A stretch of 64,000 nucleotides of DNA, taken from contig NC_085050.1 of NCBI RefSeq assembly GCF_963662255.1, positions 10,068,303-10,132,302 on the forward strand. The letters are read 5' to 3'. The DNA comes from Cinclus cinclus. Its lineage: Eukaryota; Chordata; Aves; Passeriformes; Cinclidae. The position numbers and the translations under genes were made by a program. Within the stretch, counting starts at the first letter, position 1; each line of letters opens with the position of its first letter. Shown piece by piece: positions 12,024 through 22,862 of this stretch. The notes under the pieces are model-generated. The model saw nothing but the letters and a program-made list of their open reading frames with translations. It made no database searches and was not told the DNA's origin.

Positions 12024-12227
12024 TCATTCAGTAAGGGAGGTGGCACATTCTGTTAACAAAATTTCTGTTTTCATATGAATCATCCGAGGCAGAGCAGGAC
12101 TCTTAATCAGATCTTCAGAAAAATTGAGAGATGCTTCCCTAGGACTATGGAGCTCCTCTTCTGTAGATCTCAGCAATTTAAGTCTACTTTTGTTCTTCTT
12201 ACTTTTGGTCTTTGATGGGCTAAGGAC
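12024..12227 (-). CDS. Candidate terminal coding exon, unidentified gene
   Basis: Seen on the minus strand: a strong acceptor (TCAGTCCTCTCCTACAG) ends at 12228. It is followed by 67 open codons and a TGA at 12026-12024, then an AATAAA at 11943-11938. The frame starts in phase 0. The predicted tail is low in hydrophobic residues and rich in Lys, Ser and Glu, with several Ser-Pro sites: it opens VLSPSKTKSKKNKSRLKLL and later contains TEEELHSPREASLNFSEDL. This composition resembles a disordered C-terminal tail. The phase is compatible with joining directly to the exon candidate at 35738-35857. The frame also continues open through the acceptor to an ATG at 12248, so a chance ORF is equally possible. 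No family is recognised. Confidence 0.3.
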   Translation of the reverse strand, partial: VLSPSKTKSKKNKSRLKLLRSTEEELHSPREASLNFSEDLIKSPALPRMIHMKTEILLTECATSLTE

Positions 12228-14067
12228 CTGTAGGAGAGGACTGAGCATTTCAGGATTTTGAGGGGCAGCTCCCAGAAATTTCTGTCTTGAATGACTTCTA
12301 ATCTTTCAAGGATACAGCCTGGTATTGCCTAAATCACAACTATTCCTGACTGGGAGCAGAGCAATAGCTGTGGCATGGCTTGGGGCCAGGGCACAGAGTG
12401 AAGCAGTGACTGGTGTGTGTGCACAAGCAGTTTTCTGTCACCTGGCACAACCACCCGTGCACACAACACGCCCATGAAGACTAAGTGAAGTGACAAAAGA
12501 ATCCTGTCATATGGCTTTAGTCCTTGCTTTCTTACTGCTTTCTTGGATCACTCAGTCATGCAATCAGAATTTTAAAAATATTTAAATATTTCCCACTTTT
12601 AGGAAATGTAGTAGAAAGTAGTGAGGATGCCTAACTAAGGTGGAAAATTTAGCTATTAAATCTAGATTCCTTAATACAAGATTTGGGAGAATACATACCT
12701 TTTGGTAGATAGGCATGCCAATTCTACAGTAATAGAGGTCTTATATGTATTGACAAGGAAGGAGTACTGTCACTTCTCATGCTCTTACAGACCTTGCCTA
12801 CCAGGAGAATAAATGAGAATCAATGTATAAAGGAAGTCAGGAAGAGCTGCTGAAGAGTTTGCTGAAGAGAGATGTCTTTTTTGATAAATTCTTCATGTCA
12901 AATGCCAACAAGCATAAAAAAAGAACGAGTGCTGTAATTGTGATATCCTGTTCAGGTTACACTACCCTCAGGGAAACTGCTACTAATGACTGAATTAATT
13001 AACGAGAAATTGTTTTATGTGTTACAGAATTTAAACCAGCCCCCTGCCCCAGTTTCCCTGTCTGCTCGTTTTTGCAGCAGTGTGAACAAAGAAGCCATTT
13101 GCCAATGCTTTGTTAACCTGTTACTCTCACTAAGCATTTCTGTGTAACGCTGTGGAAGGCAGGGTTGTGTGCATTTCAGCTGGGAGCAATGTCTTCTTGG
13201 ATCACATACTCTGCAATCATTGTGTAGAAAAGTGTAAAACAAGTACCCTCAGAATCCATGATTGCAATTTTTTGGCATTATAACCACTTCTTTCTAAGCT
13301 TGTCTACATGATTTGTGCCATGGCGCTGTGGGAACAGATATGGAGAGAGAAATTCAGTGATGCAGCTTCCTATTTAACTTCATACTTTTAGAACACCTTA
13401 GAAATGCAAAAGCCAGTGCATTATTTATATCACAGGGGTTTTTTTGTTGTTTCTCTTCAGTATCATCTAAGTATTCCTCTTGAGAAGATGAATGTCATGA
13501 GGGCAAGCTTTTCCTGTAATTCTTATTCCTTTGGGATTATATGATTATCCTTTCATGCTAAAATTGTTTTATCTTCACAGCTATTTATGGGGGCATGCTG
13601 CTATTACCTAAATTACAAAAATGGGCTGTGCAAAAGTGCTAACTTATTTATGTGTAGGATACTGCAGTTTTGTTGGGAAGAGCTGAGTAAAATAAGGATC
13701 TCTGTTTTTAACAGGATTATGTGACACGTAGGGTAGATATAGATAAGGTCGCACAATGCATCTTTAGTTTCTCTTTAACAAACAGAAAGACAGCTCCCTT
13801 TCAGATCACAATTGCAGGCGCATTTTGTTCTATTTGAAAGAATGCAAGAAATATTTTCCTGATTTTTATCTGCTTTTAATTAAGCTTCTTCAACAAAGAA
13901 AGCATTTGATACATTTTTTTCAAGCAAAGCAACCAAAAAACCAAAAAAAGCTCTTCGTTCAGATACAGACCTTTCTTGAGTGGGAATGGCTAAATTAATA
14001 TTAATTTTAGTTCTCTCTGCCTCTGATAATAGTAGAACCTAGTGTGTTTACAGTTCTAAGATCTTGC

Positions 14068-14094
14068 AAAAAAAAAAAAAAGTTATTTTTTTTT
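14068..14094. repeat. A14 run followed by T10 run
   Basis: Fourteen A residues, a three-base spacer and about ten T residues form a short A/T inverted repeat able to fold into a hairpin. Confidence 0.7.
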
Positions 14095-17000
14095 GCTTGT
14101 CAGTTTTATCAGTCCAGTGATATATTCTAGTTTTCTTCCTCAAAGCTGTGTCATGATACTGTGTGTGTACACAGAAGGATGTGTGTGAATACATCCAGCA
14201 CAGCTCTGGTCTTATTTCCTGGCCCACATCTGAGTACAAATCCCTAATGTTAACTCCAATGCTACCACATGAACAATACAAGGGCTGATTGGGAAACAGG
14301 AAACTCCAACCACACTATTCTCTTAATGACAACTTCTGCACTCCCTGCTCAGATGTGTACTTAGCTCCTGCTCTGGATTCACACCCACCAGTCTCATCAT
14401 CTACTTCTGTGGCTTTGTGACATAGAAAACTCTCAGCAATGCCAAATTATCTATTATAAAGTAGAAAACAGAGGGAATTTGAAATTAAAATCTTGGACCC
14501 CAATGAAATCAACAGTGAACTCCATGTTGAATTCCCGCTGGCTAGAATTTCAGCCAGGGTTTGTATAGTTTTATTTCTTTGGGATGCAGAAAACTGGACA
14601 GAAGTATGTTTACAGAAGTTATACTTTAATAAGGTACCTGCCTGCTCCTGCCTATGAATGCAGGTGTTTCTGTTATTATGACCAATGATAATAATTTATA
14701 TATTGCTACACAGAACAGTGGAAAACTGAGATATATCACCTTGAGAGAATTTAGTCTTTTACTGAAAGAATCTCTCTGTGAAAGGTAAAATCTAACACAT
14801 AAAATTCCAAAAGCCTTACAGATGGGCTAGATTTTGTTTTCAAATCTAGAATTTTTTGGGGGTTGGTAGATTCAAGTGTTTCTGTGCCTAGATTGATGGT
14901 ATCATCTACAAGAGAAAAAGTTTATTTTGATCAAAAAAGAGACATATAACTTCCTTACTCTGTGGAAAAACATTCTTTTTGGAAACTGCAGTAGTCTTGC
15001 GACATTGATATTAGTTGTATATTGTTGTTTATATGTACAGTTTATAAACATTTTTTATATGTAAACAAAACATTTTTAAAACGTTGTATTGGTATGTGTA
15101 GAATGAGAGATCTGTTGTTGCAATACAAATCTGAATTTTAAATTGCAAAATTTAATTTATTGTAAAAATATGGTTGGAGTCTGGGACAGCAGTTTTGTAG
15201 CCAAATGATGACACTGAGCATCAGCAGAGCTCAAGTAAAAATCTGTGTACACTCATTTAGCAAGTGCAAAACAAAGGACACTGTCATCTATCTGTTTTCA
15301 ATGGTTTACAGAATTATTGCTCTTTCTTACTGCTAATATCTGTCCTTCAGCTGAAAATTGCTGTCCCTAAACCATGATTTAATATATCAATGCAAAGTAA
15401 ACTAGTTTATAAACCATAAATTTGTTTTATTTGAACTTAAATATTCCACTAAAAGAAAACCATGGTTTTTTTCTGGTACTGATTTAATGAGAGCAGTTTA
15501 CGGCCAAGGCTAAAAAATAGACTAAATTAATGCAGAGTAATTACCCTTAGGCTTCTGCACACACTGAGGTCTGGACTACAACTCATTCTGGAGTGGAGCA
15601 TCTATATATGCTCACCAGAGAGGTTTCCTAGGACAATCTATTCCGTTTGAGTTACTCCAGTTAATTACTTTATACTGATGAGTCTTGAAAGTCAGTTCCG
15701 CCTTTAGCATTGAAACATTCTCAGAAAAAAAAAAAAGGATGAATTTTCTTGAAACAACTTTACCACAAAACACCACATTAAATGGTACAGTTGGGATTGC
15801 GAAGCATTACTCTGTTTTGAAAACCTTCCTTCTCTTGGCTGTTGGCACAATGCACACGGTGCCAGAGCACCCCACAGCCAGCACTAGGAGCAGGCTGGTT
15901 TGCAGAAGGGAAGGATTTGCTCCCATGTTTGCTGTCACAGATGTTTGTCCAAAGAAGGCCCTCATGCTGCTCACAGTGATGTACGTGCCTCTTACCATAA
16001 GCAATGCTGTTGATCTCATGGGGGCTTGTCTGAGCAAAATGCACATGGAAGTTGTTTGCTGATTTGGGGCCAAAGCATGCAAATGCTAATTGAGCAGTGC
16101 CCTACGCACAAATTATCATCTCTGGATGTAAAGGGAAGTGTGTTCTGGTGTGTTACTGGAACATATGCTGCACCACCACTCTCTGAGGATTCTCCTCATT
16201 GCTGGGGAGTCTCATTAAATTAATATGGGGCAGCAGGAATATCAGCAAAACAGCTTGATCCAATCTGAAAATGTTCCTTCACTCCTACAGCTTCTGGCTG
16301 TGAGCCTCAAGAGTTAATGGAAATTGGCAAAAATGAGTATGTCCCACTACGGGCAGCTCATGGCATTAAACAATTATGCAAGAAATTTTCCTTGGAAGCT
16401 ATTAGGGATGATGACATTGCTCTCAATATTTGACCTTCCCAGCTTCAACTGCTCAATACCTCTTACTGTACACAAAAATTGCCAAAATCCCACCTAATGA
16501 GCTGAAAAATGACATATGACAGATCTGGTGGCTAACTGCAGCTAGAAGTAGAAAAACTGCTACAGAGCAAAAAAATTCTCAATCTTGCTCTTTTTTTCCT
16601 GTTTTTTCCAGTTATAAGGAGTGTTTAATTATGTAATTTGAAGGCATAGATAATTAAAAACTTAATTCAAAGTAAGCCAAATTCAAGGCAAAGTTCTGAT
16701 GTTTTTAATGTCTTTTTGGCTCAAATCTGCAATTTGTTCACAATGTTATTGGGTACTCATAGGATTTCAGGGGTTTTTTATTTCTGGGAAAGCTGTGTTG
16801 GTCTTTTTCCAAGGGGCACTGTTTCACTTGCATTTATTCCTGGGAGATTTACATCCAGTTAACTCTTTTGACTTCAAGGAGAGGGAATGTTTCTTTAATT
16901 AAACTGTAATAAATATATTGCTAAGAATAAGAGAATAATGAGTGCATCCCACTGTACTTTTGAGTCAGTGTGTACGAATCTCAATGTGTTTATAAATGAT

Positions 17001-18745
17001 GCCATTGCCTCTTTTCTCTCCTGCATTATTTAAGTTTCATCTTAAAAGACCACCACTAAACTGCTATAATTACTCTAGGAGTGGAAAATAATTTTCAGCA
17101 GCTCCAGTCATGTTTCAGTCAGACAAAACTCTACTTTTGATAAAAAACAGTGGAGGTGAAGAAGTGAATCTTTAAATGTTAGTTGATTTACCTATGCAAC
17201 CCCACAGCCTTTTTTTACAGAGACCTTGGAATCTCTCACTTCAAATAACATCAATCTGAAATAAAATGTTGGCAAAGGAATTAAATTGAAGAGTTTTATG
17301 GAGTGTTTTTATGATGTAGCCCTCCTATTGTAATCAGTGATACAATATAGGGACTTGAACTCTGAAAACTTTGTTCATCCTCTAAGGGACCTGGATAAAC
17401 AGCATAACTAAATGAATGTTATACATTCAGCCCTGGGAAAGAGCCTTAGTTTCTCTGTTCTTCATCACTTTTCTGGCTAAAAAAGTTTATGATTACTTTA
17501 TTTCCCCACTCCCCCCCACCACTTTCCTACTTCTTCAACTTATTCTGAAAGGGGTTTTGATGCACTGTCACTTTTTTTGGACCCGTGCTCTCCCCCCATG
17601 TATTGTCACTTCTACTATAACTAAATGGTAAATCTTGATTAACTTAATGAGATTTTTATAAGGGAGTAAAATACTGTGCAATAGCTTGGGGCAAGGGTAA
17701 GCATAGGATGCAAACATTGTACAGCATCTGGAGTCAAAGACTTGGTCAAACAGGACCACAGAGTGTGTCATCTTCAGCAGTATACAGTAAAGTTTATATA
17801 TTTTAGAGGATGCTGTGGAAAGGGTTTATCTGTTCCTTTTCCCATGAGGTCAGCAATTTTGAAGGCACCTAATTAAATTCTTCATTAACTCATCAGAAAG
17901 AGGAGAAGAGGAAATAGCAAAGAAAGCCATGATTTTGGAGATTACAAATGAACCAGAAAGAGTTGATCTTGACCTTGAGTTTTGAAACAGAAATATTTTC
18001 AAGGATAAAGTAAAAATGTCTAGCCTTAAGAAACTGATTTTTCTTTTTCGATTTTATTATTTTAGTTTTGTTAAACTGCTTCCAAAATGCCTTTGGATTA
18101 TTACACAAGAAGTAAAATGTAGTGGAATGATATACTGGTTGAGCCAAATTCAGAGATGAGATTAAATATCTTCTTGGTTTTACGATCTTTTAAAGTTTTT
18201 TAAAGCATGTATGTGATTGAGGCTTAAGATGCTGAACAGTCATGACATACATAGGGAGGGGCTGGGAGGGTTTCAAAGGCTGAATTGAAACAGGCTACTT
18301 CAAGTTGCTGAAGATAAAAGATGAGAGAGGCTCAAAGTTCAAGCACTGACATCCAACTAAAGGCAACCACATGGTATTTGTGGACTTGAATTTGGGTAAA
18401 ACATGTTCAAATCCACGTGCAAAACAATATTTAGACAAATCTTTGAAAATGTATAGATCAGTATGTATGACTAAAAAGTTAAATTATTTATAGGCCAGTG
18501 TATGTTGGGCAAGCATAGAATACAATGTTTTGGGGTAGATTCTTCAGTTTCTATGGCTTGAATTGTACTGAGGTTAAATAATAAAACATAGCCTCGTGGA
18601 AAAATACGTGGATATTCCATGTGGAGTTTTCAGAGTGCAGTTCAGGGCTGTACTAGCAAGCAGCACAAAATAGCACCATGATGTGTAGCTCCAATGCAAA
18701 TAAAACAGGATCTAAAATCTACAGGTGAGTGTTGTGCAGCATAAA

Positions 18746-18765
18746 CACATACACGTGTGTATGTG
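18746..18765. repeat. 20-base perfect inverted repeat with CACGTG core
   Basis: CACATACAC and its exact reverse complement GTGTATGTG flank a two-base GT spacer. The centre contains the E-box CACGTG. A role as a bHLH binding site is conjecture. Confidence 0.6.
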
Positions 18766-19960
18766 CTTACACTAAATTTTTGCTTCTTGGTTTGGGAGGT
18801 AATACAGCTTTCAAATTGATTAAGAGAGCATGCTTAATTAGAAACATTTATCACATGTACACTCAATTGCTTTTTTGTTTTCACTCTTCATTTAAAATTG
18901 TATAAATCACAGGAAAACAAGTATCTCATATCCAAAATGCCCATCTCTTTGTTCTTTTTTATTTGATTGCAGTCAGATGAAAAGTGCTGCTTTGAAATAG
19001 AGGCAATGGCCAGAGGCCTATTGATTGCCTGTAAACAGAAACAAAAAAGCAGCCCTGGTAACATTTAGAATGGTTTATCAGTGATCAAAGCACAGGAGGT
19101 GCTGTCTAGACAGCCTAGGTGTGGACTAGCAAATGGATTTCATTAGGGCTCCTCCACTCTGGTGCCATTGTTTCAGCTCTGCTCTTCTTCAGGCCAATCT
19201 GTGATTGATTTCCAGAGAGGTGCCCAAGTGCCTGTGGCAATGGGATAAAGCTTACAGGACTTTGCTTGTTCTGACAAGGCAGAGTAGCTGCCTATCACAT
19301 TAGTGCAAAATGACACCTTCGTTTACTTCCACAGTGCTTTGAAACAAATACTTTCAGCTATAGCAATTGCTCTTTGCAGCTTGAGCTCTGGAGTCAACTT
19401 CTTGTGTTGCAAAGAGTAAAAGGTTGTGAAATAATTTCTGAAGTATCCTATAGGATAAAAGAGGTCATATTCTGACATCACTGACAGCACTGTACTTTCC
19501 TCTTCTTGCATAGTCATAGTTTTTGTTTTAAGGATGCATTTTCTTCACAATGTAACTGAGGGTGCTTTTCACTACTAGGGAGAGCAATTTCACTTTTTAG
19601 CCTTAAAAATTCCTGTATGCATCCCACATGTGCTGTGCTTGCCTGTAAGGATACTTGGCATTCACCAAATGGTGCACTAAATCACATGGCTTATTATTCA
19701 AATGGTTTCACTACAATGCCTAATGTGAAAATGCAGGGCTAAGTTAACTTACAGAAAGGCCTCATGTTCAGCTGGTGCAAATTACCAAATTACTATAAAC
19801 TATGAAATTACCAATGTGAAAGAGTAGCAGCTGCAGTCCTTGTTGTCTCAGCCTCTCCACTTTGTGCTGTTTTACAGGTGACCTGATTCCACTGCTCAGA
19901 TGCAGCTGCTGCAGGATGAACTCCTAGGGAGGAGGGTAAAGGCATGTGGCAGTCCTGCCT

Positions 19961-20386
19961 CTCATAGAACCACCAAATTGTTAGCTTTGGAATGGATCTC
20001 TGCAGATCATCTAGTCTGACACCCTGGCAAGGCAGGGTCACCTGGAGCAGGTGACACAGGAATGTGTCCAGGTGGGTTTGGAATGTCTCTGCCAAGGGAG
20101 AGTTCACTGCTGCTCTGGGCAGCCTGTTCCAGTGCTCTGCCACTCTCAATGTAAAGAAGCTCTTCCTTGTGTTTAGCTGGAACTTCTGTTTTATTATATG
20201 ACTATTGCTCCTCATCCTGTCACCGGGCAGTGCTGGAAATAGTCTGACACCATTCTCTGGACACCCCCCTTTGAGATATTTCTATGCACTAATGGGATGT
20301 CCTCTCAGTCCTCTCTTCCATAGACTAAACAGGCCCATATCCTATAGCCTCTCATAAGAGATCCTCCAGACCCCTGTCTTGATGTC
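19961..20386 (-). mobile_element. CR1 LINE, 3' part with ORF2 C-terminus
   Basis: Longest CR1 copy in the window. The 3' end lies near 19961 (CTCATAGAACCACCAAATTG on the plus strand), and the element runs rightwards on the minus strand to about 20386. The minus-strand frame ending within it encodes the C-terminal region of CR1 ORF2, including FTLRVAEHWNRLPRAAVNSP and the following LDTFL segment, which lies beyond the reverse-transcriptase core and thumb. The upstream part (20216-20386) also matches CR1 coding sequence but contains in-frame stops. The copy lacks the endonuclease and catalytic regions and is a dead 5'-truncated insertion. The GGTCACCTGGAGCAGGTGAC block is typical of CR1 subfamilies found in birds. 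Confidence 0.95.
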
Positions 20387-22384
20387 TTTTTTTATTTCCT
20401 CTGGGTCATTATTTTGGTTTTGTGGATCCCACAAATTCCACCAAGGAACCTCTTGGTGGTGACAATTCCAGCCAGGAAGCTCCGAAGTCTCCTGTTACCA
20501 CTAATAGAAGAAATATATATTTCTTCTTCCTCTAATGCAGAAATCATTGCTTCATCCCCAGCAATGGGATGCCAGAAGGCATTCTGTCCTCCACACCAGA
20601 ACCAGTCGTGCAGTCCTTGGTAAGGACCTCTACCAGTACCATTTCCTCCAAGGTCTTCATGGGTTCCTTATGTTACTTCAAAGAAGTCTGAAAATATGGA
20701 GGAGCAGAAATCCAAAAATACAGTTGGTGAAATTACTTGGACAGCTGGTAAATGTATTAAATATAATTTTGTTTTTGCTTTCTTTTTTAATATATGGGGC
20801 TATAACTGTGACTGCTGCCACACAACAAAAGTCTTTGTGACACTACATATACTATGTTAGAAAGACCTCTTTAATACCCTACAGTTTAGGGCTAAATCAA
20901 GGCATTTTCTTCACAGACAAAATGTTGAGCAGTGCTCTGGTTGCAAGAGGAAAAGCCTTTTTTTTTTTCCAGACTTTTTGAAAAACAGAAGATGGAGAAA
21001 CTGGCCAGGTGGTAGCAGGGATTAAAGAGGACATTGAAGAAAAATGGACTGGAGCTTGATTAAGGTACCAAAGGACTTTGCCATCTCCAGATACTGGCTC
21101 TGCCTAGACAGGGTGAAACAAAATGGAATTGGTTTCAGGATGTTTTTTGTTAAGGAATCTCTATCTATTCAATAGTAAGGGAAGAGCAACATAGTGTTAA
21201 AGGCATGTGCAAGGTCTGTGTGCCATGTGGGTGCCTGTTATGCCACTCCTGAACTGCTAAGCTATAACCCAAAAGATTCATACCGTTGGCTCTGGGAACA
21301 GAGAATTTGGTGTCCCAGGTTCACAGCTGACCCTGGCTGGATGTAGAGATGGTGACCAGGCATCACCTTTCAGGACAGCAAGCTCAGGTGAGCTGTGCCC
21401 TCCTTGGACTCCAGAGGCCTCAAGACTCTTTGGATTCAGTAGATGCTTTCAGATGATTAAGTCACTCATATGGTTGCATTCAATAACCAGTGCAGTTCCA
21501 TTAAAGGAAATTGCCTATTGATTTTTCCCCATAGCATTTCAGCCCAATTTTTAATTTACATTTTTTATTACTAAAGTCAGGCAAGGCTGAAGAAAAAGAT
21601 CTGTTGCAAATACCTGAATTTTCCTCATTGTTTTTGTGATTGCTTCCTCACATCAAACATGGGTCTTTTGCAGTTGGGATATAAATGTATGCACTCACAC
21701 ATAACAGTTACAAAATTCAAACCATTGAGAAGTAAAAGCTTAATATCATGATTGGCTTGGTTGAAGGCTGAGGTTAAGTAAAAGGTTAAACTAAAAAAAT
21801 TTGCAATCTTAACAAAATGCCATGAACTGGGAAGACTGTTAAAGTTTCTAAAAATATGTTCCTCTCATTCCCACTCATTCTGTTTTAACCCATTCCATTT
21901 CTAGTCCGTTTCAGAGATAGATTAACTTCTGGTTTGGAACTACTAGAAGAAATTTAAGTGATAGTTAGAAAAGCAAGGGCTGAAGACTAGTGGCATAGGG
22001 AAGTTAGAAAAACATTTTCAAATCTGTGTGTGAATCGATGCACAAGGAAAACATAATGAAGAAAGTATCCACATTCTTTTCTTGTAAATGTAGCAACCAG
22101 AAATGAGCATTTCTTTGTTCTGATTTATTGTTTTCCTCATCACTCTAGTGATATAGTGAGTATAAGCTGAACTGGGAAAATTTTCAAACTCTTTTCAGTA
22201 GTTATCTGCTGTTTGCTGAAACATCTTTCCTAAATGAAATCTTCAGAATCTTCATATACTCACAAATTAGTTTTATACATAATTTCCTCACCATCATAAA
22301 AACATGAGGATAAAGCTAGAAAACCATTCAGTGAGTTAATTTATTAAAGGCTTTCATTGGCCTGGTAAAACATTTAAAGATAAT

Positions 22385-22454
22385 TTTCTTAGAAAAAAAA
22401 TCTTCTAACTTTCTTAGAAAAGATATTTCTAGCTTTCTTAGAAGTTATCTTTAC
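22385..22454. repeat. Degenerate ~24-base tandem repeat, three copies
   Basis: Three successive diverged units each begin TTTCTTAGAA and continue with an A/T-rich tail. A local slippage duplication is likely. Confidence 0.6.
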
Positions 22455-22816
22455 ATTCCTGTTTTAAAAAAAATTAATGTAAAATTAATGCTGCTCCTTA
22501 GTGAGAGAAGAAAGTGCTTTTCCAAAGAATTGTTGTTTTGCATGATAGAATTGTGTGAATGGTAAGATTGTGTGAATGACCATAAAAAGGCACATTTGTA
22601 ACATTTGGGTCAGTGATAGCCTTCCCTTCCACCAATGCTGAGTCTTGTTTACACTTATCTGCTTAACATTTCCCTGTGCTCCTGTGCTTAAGTCAACTTT
22701 ACTGTGACTTATATCTTATTAAAGGCAGAATTTCATACTCCAGTAGATCATGCCTGTCTATACTGAGCTTTTCAAACATTTCAGACACAGCCTTTTAACA
22801 AACACAAGGTTTTTAA

Positions 22817-22862
22817 ATGAAATGCTAATGAAATGCTTGAGACCTAATGAAATGCTGTAGAC
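22817..22862. repeat. Short tandem duplication (CTAATGAAATGCT)
   Basis: The block CTAATGAAATGCTTGAGAC is followed by CTAATGAAATGCTGTAGAC, two nearly identical 19-base units. Confidence 0.65.

Larger units (their letters stand above)
12228..19960. other. AT-rich unique DNA, no gene seen
   Basis: No repeat family or known gene recognised. Small A and T runs lie at 14068-14094. A 36-base phase 0-0 splice-bounded stretch at 14740-14775 (-) is too short to call. The segment 15780-16082 is open in several frames on both strands and is followed by homeodomain- and octamer-like sites. Confidence 0.4.

Noticed and set aside
13015..13242. Cys-rich minus-strand ORF resembling a small cysteine-knot spacing
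   Set aside because: The cysteine spacing does not match a von Willebrand C or EGF pattern, and the possible acceptor and donor are weak.
15616..15701. 86-base minus-strand stretch open in one frame with a GTGAGC donor
   Set aside because: The acceptor side lacks a pyrimidine tract, and the phase is incompatible with the other candidate exons except by special pleading.
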